64,000 nt of DNA from Streptosporangium sp. NBC_01755 (GTDB taxonomy: Bacteria; Actinomycetota; Actinomycetes; Streptosporangiales; Streptosporangiaceae): positions 7,006,001-7,070,000 of the forward strand of contig NZ_CP109131.1 in the NCBI RefSeq assembly GCF_035917995.1. The letters run 5' to 3'. Below the pieces are notes generated by a model. The model saw nothing but the letters and a program-made list of their open reading frames with translations. It did not search any database and was not told where the DNA came from. Of the stretch, positions 36,627 to 45,319 are shown in pieces. The position numbers were made by a program, and so were the translations under genes. Each line of letters starts with the position of its first letter. Position 1 is the first letter of the stretch.

Positions 36627-37769
36627 ATGACCGTTGAGCGCGTTCTGCCGACCGGCGATGCCCATGACCTGCTGGACCTGGTCCGCGATCTGATCGGCAA
36701 GGAGGTCGCCCCCCGTGCCGCGACCGACGAGTCCGCCGCGCGCTTTCCCCGGGAGGTGTTCACCACCCTGGGCCACGCGGGACTGCTCGGCCTGCCCTAC
36801 CCGGAGGAGCACGGCGGGGCGGCGCAGCCGTACGAGGTCTACCTGCAGGTGATCGAGGAGCTCGCGGCCGGCTGGCTGGCGGTCGGGCTCGGCCTGTCGG
36901 TGCACACCCTGTCGTGTTTCCCGGTGGCCGCCTACGGCACCGCCGAGCAGCGCGCCGCGCTGCTTCCCCGGATGCTGGGTGGTGAGTGGCTGGGCGCCTA
37001 CTGCCTGTCGGAGCCGCAGTCGGGGTCCGACGCCGCCGCGCTGGTGACCCGGGCGGTCCCCGGTGAGGACGGTTACACGGTCGACGGGGTCAAGGCCTGG
37101 ACCACCCACGGCGGCGTCGCCGACTTCTACATGCTGATGGCCCGCACCTCGGCCGACGGCGCGCGCGGCATCTCCTGCTTCCACGTGCCCGCGGAGACGG
37201 AAGGGCTGTCGTTCGGCGCGCCCGAGCGGAAGATGGGGATGAGGTCGTCACCGACCGCCCAGGTCCGCTTCGACGGGGTGCGACTGGGGCCGGAGGCACT
37301 GCTGGGCGCCGAGGGGGAGGGCTTCAGGATCGCCATGGCCGCCCTGGACGGCGGCAGGCTCGGTATCGCCGCCTGTGCCGTCGGCGTGGCGCAGGCCGCC
37401 TTCGACGCCGCCACCGCGTACGCCGCAGAGCGTCGCCAGTTCGGCTCGCGGATCATCGACTTCCAGGGCGTCGGCTTCATGCTCGCCGACATGGCCACCC
37501 AGATCGCCGCCGCCCGCGCCCTCTACCTGGACGCCGCCCGGCTGCGCGACGCGGGCCGGCCCTACGGCACGCGGGCGGCGATGGCGAAGCTCTTCGCCAC
37601 CGACATGTGCATGAAGGTCACCACCGACGCGGTCCAGATCCTCGGCGGCTACGGCTACGTGGAGGACTTCCCGGTCGAGCGTCACATGCGGGAGGCCAAG
37701 GTCCTGCAGATCGTCGAGGGCACCAACCAGGTCCAGCGCCTGGTGATCAGCCGGGCCCTCGCCCGTTAG
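36627..37769 (+). CDS. Acyl-CoA dehydrogenase
   Basis: A 380-residue FAD enzyme that introduces a 2,3-double bond into an acyl-CoA. YCLSEPQSGSDAAALVTRA and the later RQFGSRIIDFQGVGFMLADM are family blocks, and VLQIVEGTNQVQRLVISR near the C-terminus holds the catalytic-base Glu position. The ATG has GGAAGGAG before it; the open frame extends upstream but lacks conservation. It resembles short/branched-chain and general bacterial acyl-CoA dehydrogenases; chain length preference is not readable. No electron-transfer flavoprotein gene is nearby. Confidence 0.92.
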   Translation: MTVERVLPTGDAHDLLDLVRDLIGKEVAPRAATDESAARFPREVFTTLGHAGLLGLPYPEEHGGAAQPYEVYLQVIEELAAGWLAVGLGLSVHTLSCFPVAAYGTAEQRAALLPRMLGGEWLGAYCLSEPQSGSDAAALVTRAVPGEDGYTVDGVKAWTTHGGVADFYMLMARTSADGARGISCFHVPAETEGLSFGAPERKMGMRSSPTAQVRFDGVRLGPEALLGAEGEGFRIAMAALDGGRLGIAACAVGVAQAAFDAATAYAAERRQFGSRIIDFQGVGFMLADMATQIAAARALYLDAARLRDAGRPYGTRAAMAKLFATDMCMKVTTDAVQILGGYGYVEDFPVERHMREAKVLQIVEGTNQVQRLVISRALAR

Positions 37770-37862
37770 CGGGAGTCCTCGCCGGTTTCCCGGGCGGGTC
37801 CGGCCGGGGTCGTCTCCGAGGCGCCCTGCTGTCCGGTGAACGTGGCCGGGGGCCAAAACCGG

Positions 37863-37900
37863 GTCTTCCCCGCCGCGCCGGACGGCGCGGCGGGGAAGAC
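37863..37900. terminator. Bidirectional terminator hairpin
   Basis: A perfect 17-bp stem (GTCTTCCCCGCCGCGCC and its complement) closed by the loop GGAC, between convergent acyl-CoA dehydrogenase and oxidoreductase genes. Confidence 0.65.
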
Positions 37901-37913
37901 GCCCAGGACCTGG

Positions 37914-39323
37914 CTACAGGCCGTAGGCCTCGAGCAGCCGCAGCCAGATCTCGCTGACCGTGGGGAAGGACGGCACGGCGTGCCAGAGCCGGTCGAGGGT
38001 CACCTCGGCGGTGACGGCGATCGTCGCGGCGTGCAGCAGATCGCCCACGGCCGGGCCGACGAAGGTCACCCCCAGCAGGACGCGGCGCCGCTCGTCCACG
38101 ACCGCCTTGGCCATGCCGTGGTAGCCGTCGCCCTGTAGATAGGCTCCCGACACCCTGCCCAGGTCGTACTCGACCACGCGGACGTCGAACCCCTCGGCGC
38201 GGGCCTGGGCCTCGGTCCGGCCGACCGCGCACACCTGCGGGTCGGTGAAGATGACCTGCGGTGCGCCGTAGCCGTCCGCCACGTCGCGCAGTCCTGGCAG
38301 GTCGTCGGGCTCGTCCTTGGCCCGCGCCGCGATGACGTCGCCGCACAGCCGCGCCTGGTACTTGCCCATATGGGTGAGCAGGGCGCGGCCGTTGACGTCG
38401 CCCACCGCGTACAGCCAGCCGCCGGAGACGCCGGTCGCGCGCATGCTGTCGTCGACCTCCACCAAGCGCCCGGTCTCCAGGCCGACACTCTCCAGGCCCA
38501 GGTCGCCGGTGGCGGGGTACCTGCCGGTGGCCACCAGTAGCTCGTCCGCCTCGACGGGCGGGCCCTCGGACAGGTGGAGTGTGACCGGGCCCCCCGGCCT
38601 GGGCCGCTCGACCTTCGTCACCTGGACGCCCTGGCGCACCGTGATGCCGGCCCTGGCGAACGAGGCGGCCACCAGCTCCCCGGCGAACGGCTCCATCCTG
38701 CCGAGCAGTCCGCCGCGCGCCAGCAACGTCGTCTCCACCGCGCCGAGTCCGTGCATGGCCTGGGCCATCTCGCAGGCCACCACGCCGCCGCCCAGCACGG
38801 CCAGCCGCTCAGGGACGCTCCTGGCCGCCGTCACCTCATGGCTGGTCCACGGCGAGGCCTCCGCCAGCCCGGGGATCGGCGGGACGGCCGCACCGCTACC
38901 GGTCGCCAGCACGACCGCGTGCCTGGCGGTCAGCGTGCGGACCGAGCCGTCCTTCGAGGTCACCACGACCCGTCTGGGGCCGTCCAGCCGCCCGTGGCCG
39001 CGTACGAACTCCGCGGGCACGCTCCTGAGCCACTCGACCTGGCCGCTGTCGTCCAGGTGGGACACCGCCTCGTCGCGCCGGGCGAGCACGGCGGCGGTGT
39101 CGATCGGGCCCAGCGTCAGGCCCGGTACCCGGGCGACCTCGGCGGCCAGCTCCACCGGGCGCAGCAGCGCCTTGCTGGGGATGCACGCCCAGTACGCGCA
39201 CTCGCCGCCGGCCAGGTTCCTCTCGACGATCGCGGCGGTCAGCCCTCCCCTGACCGCACGGTCGGCGACGTTCTCGCCCGCGGGGCCCGCGCCCACAACC
39301 ACCACGTCGAACTCGTCCGACAC
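37914..39323 (-). CDS. Pyridine nucleotide-disulfide oxidoreductase
   Basis: A 469-residue flavoprotein of the dihydrolipoamide dehydrogenase/mercuric reductase group. FAD site VVVGAGPAGENVADRA, redox-active CAYWAC (C-x4-C) at about residues 42-47, NAD(P) site LAVLGGGVVACEMAQ, a second FAD segment YAVGDVNGRALLTHMG and the dimer-interface domain with HAVPSFPTVSE. The active-site spacing C-x4-C is normal, but its AYWA content differs from the CLNVGC form of true lipoamide dehydrogenase. So the substrate is uncertain (NAD(P)H:quinone or disulfide). It is not in a 2-oxoacid dehydrogenase operon. Confidence 0.88.
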   Translation of the reverse strand: MSDEFDVVVVGAGPAGENVADRAVRGGLTAAIVERNLAGGECAYWACIPSKALLRPVELAAEVARVPGLTLGPIDTAAVLARRDEAVSHLDDSGQVEWLRSVPAEFVRGHGRLDGPRRVVVTSKDGSVRTLTARHAVVLATGSGAAVPPIPGLAEASPWTSHEVTAARSVPERLAVLGGGVVACEMAQAMHGLGAVETTLLARGGLLGRMEPFAGELVAASFARAGITVRQGVQVTKVERPRPGGPVTLHLSEGPPVEADELLVATGRYPATGDLGLESVGLETGRLVEVDDSMRATGVSGGWLYAVGDVNGRALLTHMGKYQARLCGDVIAARAKDEPDDLPGLRDVADGYGAPQVIFTDPQVCAVGRTEAQARAEGFDVRVVEYDLGRVSGAYLQGDGYHGMAKAVVDERRRVLLGVTFVGPAVGDLLHAATIAVTAEVTLDRLWHAVPSFPTVSEIWLRLLEAYGL

Positions 39324-39482
39324 GACTTACCTCCCAGGCAGAACCGGTCATGGACCCGCACCGCTCCCGCGGCGCGGGTCGTACCAGCTTCGCACCGTTC
39401 GGCCGGGGCCGAAGTCATGTGGGGGCTCCGGCGAGGCGCGGGGCCTCGTGATGGGCGGGGCGTCTCGCGCGAGAAGCCCTTG

Positions 39483-40433
39483 TCAGCGGCGGCGTCCGCG
39501 CGCCTTCAGGGTGGTCAGCGGAAGTTCGGGAGCGGGCAGCGGGGCGACTCCGCCGGGCACCGTGCCGAACTCCGTACCCTCCATCCACTCCCGCCGGAGC
39601 CGGGCGATCTCCTCGTGGCTGCGGCCGACGAAGTTCCACCACATGACGATCCGCTCCTCGAACGGCTCGCCGCCGATGAGCAGCAGCCGGCCGGCCTCCT
39701 GGGCCCGTATGGCCAGCTGTGAGCGCCCGCTGCCCAGATAGAGCAGCGGCCCGGGGGCCAGGTCCGTCTCGTCGACCCGCACGGTGCCGGACAGGGCCAG
39801 CACGGCGTACTCGAAGCCGGGACGGAGCGGGACGGAGGTCGTCGCGCCGGCCTCCAGTCTCACCTCGGCCCCGACCAGCGGGGTGTGGGCCGTCGCCGGT
39901 GACGTGACGCCGCCCAGTTCGCCCATGACGACGGTCACCCTGGCGCCCGGCAGGGTCAACTCGGGCAGCACCGGGTGGTGCTCGAAGGCCGGAGCCGTCT
40001 CGCGGGCGTCGGAGGGGAGCGCCACCCAGAGCTGGACCCCGTGCAGGACGGCCTCGGCGGCCGCCACCTCGGAGTGGGAGATGGCACGCCCGGCGGTCAT
40101 CAGATTGAGCTGGCCCGGCCTGATCAGCTGCTCGCTGCCGACGCTGTCGTGGTGCAGGATCTCGCCCTCCACGAGCCAGCTGACGGTCTGGAGTCCGGTG
40201 TGCGGATGCGGGGGGACGTTCATCGTCGTCTTTTCCGGGCCGTAGTGGTCGACGAAGCACCAGGCGCCGACCATTCTGATGTCCCGGTTCGGCAGGGTTC
40301 TGGTGACCTTCATCGCCCGCGGGCCGCCCAGCACCACGTCCCGGCCGGCCAGCACTTCGGTCACCGGCTCCGTCGCCACGTCCGCGAGGCCGCCGCACGC
40401 CGACTCCTGCGGATTCGTTTCCAGGTTGCTCAT
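39483..40433 (-). CDS. Pirin family protein
   Basis: A 316-residue bicupin. The N-terminal cupin has the metal-binding HPHTGLQTVSWLVEGE with histidines and WCFVDHYGP ahead of it, and RAISHSE further on. The C-terminal pirin domain follows with PFEERIVMWWNFVGRSHEEI. Pirins of this type often have quercetin 2,3-dioxygenase activity or act as redox-sensing co-regulators. The ATG start gives a natural acidic N-terminus. It is divergent from the Lrp/AsnC regulator, which may control it. Confidence 0.9.
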   Translation of the reverse strand: MSNLETNPQESACGGLADVATEPVTEVLAGRDVVLGGPRAMKVTRTLPNRDIRMVGAWCFVDHYGPEKTTMNVPPHPHTGLQTVSWLVEGEILHHDSVGSEQLIRPGQLNLMTAGRAISHSEVAAAEAVLHGVQLWVALPSDARETAPAFEHHPVLPELTLPGARVTVVMGELGGVTSPATAHTPLVGAEVRLEAGATTSVPLRPGFEYAVLALSGTVRVDETDLAPGPLLYLGSGRSQLAIRAQEAGRLLLIGGEPFEERIVMWWNFVGRSHEEIARLRREWMEGTEFGTVPGGVAPLPAPELPLTTLKARGRRR

Positions 40434-40556
40434 CTCGTGACTTTACGGTCTGATCCGGCCTCCCCGGGTCACCGGACCGCGGGGCTGCCCGTGGTTGGGA
40501 CCGTGCCGTGACATCCGGGCGGTGCGTGTGGTCCCCGGTGCCGTTACCGTTACCGG

Positions 40557-41033
40557 ATGGAGGAGATCGACCGCTGTATCGTCACGTTGCTGGCCAGGGA
40601 TGGTCGGATGAGCTTCACCGATCTCGCCAGGGAGACCGGGTTGTCGGTGTCGGCGGTGCACCAGCGGGTGCGCAGGCTGGAGAAGCGCGGGGTGCTGCGG
40701 GGTTACGCGGCGCTGGTCGACTACGACGCCATCGGGCTTCCGCTCACCGCGTTCGTGTCCATCAAGCCGATCGACCCGGCCGCGGCCGACGACGCACCGG
40801 AGAGGCTGGCCCACCTGAGTGCCGTCGAGGCCTGCCACAGCGTGGCCGGGGACGAGAGCTACATCCTCAAGGTCCGGGTGGCCTCGCCGATCGCGCTTGA
40901 GGAACTGCTGAACCAGATCCGCACCGCCGCCAACGTCTCCACCCGCACCACCGTCGTACTCAGCACGCCGTATGAGCACCGCACCCCGGAGCCGGCCGGC
41001 ACCGAGGCCGGCAAGCCCGACGAGCGCGCCTGA
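40557..41033 (+). CDS. Lrp/AsnC family transcriptional regulator
   Basis: A 158-residue regulator. Residues 1-50 form the helix-turn-helix (IVTLLARDGRMSFTDLARETGLSVSAVHQRVRRL), and residues 65-145 the RAM domain that binds amino-acid effectors and forms octamers (AFVSIKPID; ACHSVAGDESYILKVRVAS). It probably controls the divergent pirin gene, itself, or amino-acid functions elsewhere. Confidence 0.92.
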   Translation: MEEIDRCIVTLLARDGRMSFTDLARETGLSVSAVHQRVRRLEKRGVLRGYAALVDYDAIGLPLTAFVSIKPIDPAAADDAPERLAHLSAVEACHSVAGDESYILKVRVASPIALEELLNQIRTAANVSTRTTVVLSTPYEHRTPEPAGTEAGKPDERA

Positions 41034-41219
41034 TCCTCCCGGTGCCTGCGAAACGCCCCGCCCCCTGCGGTGGGCGACCAATCCCGACTTGCCGGATGTG
41101 AGGTAGTCAATCCAGGCTGGACGGGCGCCTCCCAGGAAGATCATCCCGTCTACGCGCGGGTCGCGGAGTCGATCGAACGCCGGGAGAAGCGCGTCGGACA
41201 TCGACCGGGAGACCTCCGG

Positions 41220-41260
41220 CGGGATGCCCGGTCCGGGGAGAGGTCGGACCGGGCATCCCG
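41220..41260. terminator. Terminator hairpin between convergent genes
   Basis: A perfect 15-bp stem (CGGGATGCCCGGTCC / GGACCGGGCATCCCG) with an 11-base loop, between the Lrp gene and the dioxygenase pseudogene. The 290-base gap also holds a minus-strand frame beginning at 41201 with the text DALLPAFDRLRDPRVDGM, which I cannot assign and take as remnant or chance. Confidence 0.6.
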
Positions 41261-41327
41261 GGCTACGGCGACACGACGTCCACGAGGGGAGGTGGGCGGT
41301 CGCCGGTCACGTCGGCCGGTCGGTGCG

Positions 41328-42003
41328 TCAGACGCGCTGCCACAGGGCCGGTACGTTCGGCGGCTCCCATCCGGCGTAGGCCGTGTGCCCCTGGAGGCAG
41401 CGGTAGGTCACGCCACCGTAGGTGACCTGGTCGCCGGCCTTGTAGTTCGTTCCGGCCTTCCACGTCCCGCCCCCGTTGGGTGGTGAGTACCGGCCGGTTC
41501 GGGGCCTGGACCTTGACGTGGATGTGCCGGGTGCGTCCGGGATACAGGCCCGGAACGATCGTGGTCAGCTTGAACGCGCCCTGGGCGTCGCTGAACCGGT
41601 GCCCGCGGAAGCCGAATCCGCTGTTGTCGTAGGCGCCGTTGGTGTCCGCCTGCCAGAAGTCCAGAAGCGCGTTGGCGATCGGCCGGCACGAGCGGCCGAA
41701 CACGTAGCCGCGGACGGTCAGCGGGACGCCCGGTGTGCCGGGCCCGACCAGTGAGGTGCGCCGTGGCGAGTTGGGCCTGAAATAGGGGCCCTCGGTCTGG
41801 GCGGTCGTCGGGTCGTCGCCGTCGTCGCAGAAGGGGGTGGGGTCGAGCAGCCCGTCCGTCCGCTGCGCGTCGCGGGCCAGCGCGGGAGCCCGGCCGACCA
41901 GCAGCGGAATCGGGGCGATGAGAGCGGCCTTCAGCAGGGTCTTGCGGCTGATACCGCCGCTCTCGTCGCCGGTATTCTGGTGGTGGGTGTTCTCGGCGTC
42001 CAC
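41328..42003 (-). pseudogene. Secreted intradiol dioxygenase with CBM5/12 module, internally deleted
   Basis: The GTG at 42003 has AGGAGG ideally spaced. A twin-arginine-like signal (SRKTLLKAAL, RK in place of RR) is followed by a dioxygenase core with Fe ligands visible in TNGAYD and YPGRTRHIHVKV (two Tyr, two His). After PNRPVLTTQ near 41476 the frame fails. A different frame continues at once as NGGGTWKAGTNYKAGDQV, then VTYRCLQGHTAY and PPNVPALWQRV followed by a stop, which is a CBM5/12 carbohydrate-binding module. Expected dioxygenase C-terminal residues between the two are missing. Intact proteins of this design (for example SACTE_2871 of Streptomyces) are secreted and cleave catechols near plant fibres. 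As written, the frame runs on into 41263 with unrelated residues. Confidence 0.8.
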
Positions 42004-42257
42004 AATGGCCTCCTTGGCCTTCGGGGGGACGTGCCTGGACGCGATCTGTCGAACGCGTGCGGCGCCGGGGCGGCCGGTCGAAAACGGCGCCGTGCGACAC
42101 TGCCGCGGGGAATCGGCGGGACCTGGCAGCCTGGACGTGCACAAGGCTGACATCGGACGTGAGGCCGCGGCACCCTCCATGTTTCTATAACTTCGCCATA
42201 TGGCTACCGTGGTAATAATCATGCAGGTGAGGGCCGCCCGAATAAGGCTTTAGTCAC

Positions 42258-42328
42258 GTCATACCAAATATTTATGACAAGAATGGAATGACATGACCGG
42301 CGAAATTCCGACGAGGTGATTCACCTCG
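42258..42328. promoter_or_regulatory. Inverted repeats in a divergent intergenic region
   Basis: Two elements lie in the 468-base gap between the dioxygenase remnant (minus) and the 86-aa gene (plus). GTCATA and TATGAC are separated by 9 AT-rich bases at 42258-42278. CGAGGTGA and TCACCTCG are separated by one base at 42312-42328. The surrounding 100 bases are AT-rich compared with the genome. They look like regulator binding sites; the regulator and true promoter are not identifiable. The rest of the gap shows nothing. Confidence 0.4.
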
Positions 42329-42471
42329 CGGATATCTCCGTTTTACCGCACGGGGACGGGGCGCCTCCGCGGCGGTCAGGTCCTCCGCATGGAGCCCGGG
42401 CGGCGACGGTTGTCTACAGCGTTCGACGCTGGGCAGGTACTTCTTGTGGACACTGGCGAAAGGAGCCGGCT

Positions 42472-42732
42472 GTGCCTGACAACGACGCACTGATCATCCG
42501 ATTCCATCCGGTGGGAGGTGAGGACGTCTCCGTGACGAGCGGGGATTTCGACGGGGAGTCCGAGGCGTTGGAGGCGATCTCCCGTGCTCTGGACGAGCGG
42601 CGCAGCCTGGTGCTGACCCAGGTGAGATACGGCCCTGAGACCGAGATGATCGGCATGGTCGTCAACCTGGCCAACGTGGTGTCGGTCCGGGTGTCGAAGA
42701 CGAACGGAGTCGAAACCGGCCAGTACCTGTGA
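42472..42732 (+). CDS. 86-residue protein with C-terminal TGQYL (candidate proteasome-docking tail)
   Basis: The GTG start has AAAGGAG six bases upstream, giving 86 residues. The body alternates predicted strands and one helix: LIIRFHPVGGEDVSV, then an acidic loop and helix ESEALEAISRALDERR, then LVLTQVRYG and IGMVVNLANVVSVRV. It is probably a small alpha/beta domain. I cannot assign a family. The chain ends VETGQYL. The last five residues are identical to those of Mpa in this window, and GQYL is also the tail of the proteasome activator Bpa/PafE. This tail inserts in the PrcA pocket and opens the gate. Neither Mpa domains nor the Bpa helical bundle are present. A role as a proteasome partner is inference; it could also be coincidence. 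Confidence 0.8.
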   Translation: MPDNDALIIRFHPVGGEDVSVTSGDFDGESEALEAISRALDERRSLVLTQVRYGPETEMIGMVVNLANVVSVRVSKTNGVETGQYL

Positions 42733-42746
42733 CACCGCCTCGCGGA

Positions 42747-43718
42747 TCATGTCGCGGTGTGGAAGTGGGCGCGCAGGCGGGCACTGGCCTCCTCGGGGGC
42801 GCCGAGGGCGTCCAGCCCCAGGAGGGCGGCACCCATGATGGGGGCGACGTCGGCGACGATCGGCTTGGCCTGCGGGGCCCGCTCGGCGAAGCCCCGCTCC
42901 AGCAGCTCGCTCATCAGCGGGTCACGGGCGGTGAGCACGCCACCGCCCAGGACCACCTCCATCGGGACGGTGAGCAGGTCCAGGCGGCGCAACGCGACCA
43001 CCGCGAGCACGACGACCTCCTCGGCCATCCGCGCCACCAGCGAGCGGGCCACCCCGTCACCCTGGGCGGCGACGGCCATCAGCACCGGTACCAGCTCGTT
43101 CAGCCTGCCGTAGGGCAGCTCACCGAAGTGGATGGCCAGGGACACCTCCTCGACGGTGCGGGTGCCGAAGTGCTCGCGGATCGCGGAGGCCAGCGCGCTG
43201 GCGGGGCCCCGGCCGTCCTCGGCCCGTACGGCGTGCCAGAGCGCCTCCTCGCCGAGGCCGAGACCACCGCCCCAGTCGCCGGTGAGCCGCCCCAGGGCCG
43301 GGTATCTCGCCACCTCCCCCGAGGGGGAGACCGCCACCGCGTTGATGCCCGCGCCGCACACCACGGCCACGCCCGTGGGGCCCGAGGCCCCGGCGCGCAG
43401 CAGCGCGAAGGTGTCGTTGCCGACGGTCACCTCCGTGCCGTACCCCCGCAGGAGGATCTCCGCGCGGAGCGCGTCCTCCTCCACCGGCAGGTCCGCGCCC
43501 GCCACATAGGCGGCCACGTGGTCGGCGTAGGGTGTGACCGCCTCCTCGCCGAGCGCGGAGCGCACGGCGTCGCCGATCACGTCGATCGCGGCCCGCACCC
43601 CCGCGGTCTGCGGCTGGAAGGCACCGCCGCGCCCGGTGGCGATGACCGAGCCGTCCTCGCCGACCAGCGTGACGTCGGTCTTGCTGTTGCCGCCGTCGAC
43701 GGCCAGGATCGTCCTCAC
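42747..43718 (-). CDS. BadF/BadG-type sugar kinase (N-acetylglucosamine kinase-like)
   Basis: A 323-residue ASKHA-fold kinase. Phosphate-1 motif VDGGNSKTDVTLV at the N-terminus, sugar-site region NDTFALLRAG, VVCGAGINAVAV, GRLTGDWGGGLGLGEEAL and the adenosine motif EVVLGGGVL. It is last in a minus-strand operon and overlaps the GH4 glucosidase stop (GTGA). It likely phosphorylates a glucose- or GlcNAc-derived sugar released or imported by this operon. Confidence 0.85.
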   Translation of the reverse strand: MRTILAVDGGNSKTDVTLVGEDGSVIATGRGGAFQPQTAGVRAAIDVIGDAVRSALGEEAVTPYADHVAAYVAGADLPVEEDALRAEILLRGYGTEVTVGNDTFALLRAGASGPTGVAVVCGAGINAVAVSPSGEVARYPALGRLTGDWGGGLGLGEEALWHAVRAEDGRGPASALASAIREHFGTRTVEEVSLAIHFGELPYGRLNELVPVLMAVAAQGDGVARSLVARMAEEVVVLAVVALRRLDLLTVPMEVVLGGGVLTARDPLMSELLERGFAERAPQAKPIVADVAPIMGAALLGLDALGAPEEASARLRAHFHTAT

Positions 43719-44974
43719 GCGTTCGCCCAGGACAGGTGCCCGCGGTTGGCCTCGATCAGGCGCCGGGCCAGGTCTTTCGAGAGTGTGGCCTGCCCGATCA
43801 GCGGGTGGGCCAGCAGCGCGTCGGCGACGCGGCCCTCACCGCCGTGCAGCGCGGCCGCGAGCGCCAGCGTCTCGTACGCCGTGACGTGGGCGATGAGCCC
43901 GGCGAAGAGCGGCTCCACCGGGTCCACCGGCAGCGCGGTCGCGCCCGCCGCGGTGATCGTGGCCGGGACCTCGATGACCGCCTCGTCGGGCAGGAACGGC
44001 AGCGTGCCGTCGTTGCGCAGGTTGACCACCTGGGTGTCGCCGCGGTCGCCGACCAGCGAGGCGATCAACGCCACCGCGGCCTCCGAGTAGAAGGCTCCGC
44101 CGCGCTTTTCCAGCAGCTCGGGCTTGGTGTCCACGGTCGGGTCGGCGTACATCTCGAGCAGCGCCGTCTCCATCGCCGCGACCTCGGCCGCACGCGACGG
44201 CCTGGTCCGCTGCTCGGCCACCACCAGGTCGTGCTCGTAGAAGTAGCGCAGGTAGTAGGAGGGCACCACGCCCAGGTGGCGGATCAGCGCGGCACTCAGG
44301 CCGACGTCCTCGGCGATCTCCTCGGCATGGCTCTCCAGCAGTTTCGGCAGCACGTCCACCCCGTCCAGGTGGACGGCCCGCTCCCAGGTGAGGTGGTTCA
44401 GGCCGACGTGGCCCAGGGAGATCCGCTCGGGGGCGACGCCCAGGTTCGCGGCGAAGCGGCGCTGGAAGCCGATGGCCACGTTGCACAGGCCGATGGCCCG
44501 GTGCCCGGCCTTCAGGAGTGCCCTGGTGACGATGCCGACCGGGTTGGTGAAGTCGACGATCCAGGCGTCGGGCGCGTGCTTTCTGATCTTCTCGGCGATG
44601 TCCAGCACCACCGGCACCGTGCGCAGCGCCTTGGCCAGCCCGCCCGCCCCGGTCGTCTCCTGGCCGACGCAGCCGCACTCCAGCGGCAGCGTCTCGTCCA
44701 CGTCGCGCGCCGCCTGGCCGCCGACGCGCAGCTGCAGCAGGACCGCGTGCGCCCCGGCGACGCCCTCCTCGACCGAGGTGGTCGCGACGACCGTGGCCGG
44801 ATGCCCGGCCCGTGCCAGCATCCGGCGCGCCATGCCGGACACCGGATCCAGCCGGCGGGCGTCCGGGTCGACCAGTGCGATCTCGGTCAGTGGCAGCTCG
44901 TCGCGCAGCCGCGCGAACCCGTCGATCAGCTCCGGCGTGTACGTCGAGCCGCCCCCGACAACGGCGAGTTTCAC
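43715..44974 (-). CDS. GH4 6-phospho-beta-glucosidase-like hydrolase
   Basis: A 419-residue NAD- and Mn-dependent glycosidase of family 4. NAD motif KLAVVGGGSTYTPEL, metal site Cys in IGLCNVAIGF and His in GLNHLTWERA, NPVGIVTRAL and the C-terminal VINLRN-type VVNLRNDGTLPFLPD. The GTG start at 44974 opens exactly at the VKLAVVGGGS motif. It overlaps the stop of the preceding permease fragment and is coupled to the following kinase. Family 4 enzymes split 6-phospho-glucosides; beta-specificity is inferred from similarity pattern. Confidence 0.9.
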   Translation of the reverse strand: MKLAVVGGGSTYTPELIDGFARLRDELPLTEIALVDPDARRLDPVSGMARRMLARAGHPATVVATTSVEEGVAGAHAVLLQLRVGGQAARDVDETLPLECGCVGQETTGAGGLAKALRTVPVVLDIAEKIRKHAPDAWIVDFTNPVGIVTRALLKAGHRAIGLCNVAIGFQRRFAANLGVAPERISLGHVGLNHLTWERAVHLDGVDVLPKLLESHAEEIAEDVGLSAALIRHLGVVPSYYLRYFYEHDLVVAEQRTRPSRAAEVAAMETALLEMYADPTVDTKPELLEKRGGAFYSEAAVALIASLVGDRGDTQVVNLRNDGTLPFLPDEAVIEVPATITAAGATALPVDPVEPLFAGLIAHVTAYETLALAAALHGGEGRVADALLAHPLIGQATLSKDLARRLIEANRGHLSWANA

Positions 44975-45290
44975 CCTTTTACTCCTGTCAGCGTGACGCC
45001 CTCGATGAAGACCTTCTGGGCGAAGAAGAACACGACGATCACCGGGGCCATGACGAGCAGGGTCGCCGCCATGGTGAGGTTCCACTGCACGCTGTGCAGT
45101 GCCCGGAAGGACGCCAGCCCGAGAGAGAGCGTCCAGCTTTCCTCGTTTGTCTGGGTGTAGAGCAGCGGACCGTAGTAATCGTTCCAGCAGTAGAAGAACT
45201 GGAACAGCCCCACCGCCGCTATCGCCGGACGTGCCATCGGCAGGATCACCTTGATCAGGGTCCGGAAGTCCGAGCAGCCGTCCACCCGGG
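44971..45290 (-). pseudogene. Sugar ABC transporter permease, 3' fragment
   Basis: About 104 codons of the C-terminal half of a MalG/LacG-like permease: the EAA-loop residue run VDGCSDFRTLIKVILPMA, then PAIAAVGLFQFFYCWNDYY and LLVMAPVIVVFFFAQKVFIEGVTLTGVKG. The N-terminal membrane helices are missing. Sequence directly upstream joins in another frame to the remains of a solute-binding protein, so a deletion removed the first permease and the start of the second. The fragment ends by overlapping the GH4 start. Without these genes the operon cannot form an importer. Confidence 0.8.
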
Positions 45291-45319
45291 ATCGACGACA
45301 GCAGCCAGGGCGACATCCA

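Noticed and set aside
41070-41201. Minus-strand fragment with DALLPAFDRLRDPRVDGM as a gene
   Set aside because: No family match, no ribosome site, and it runs into a shadow of the Lrp gene; at most a remnant.
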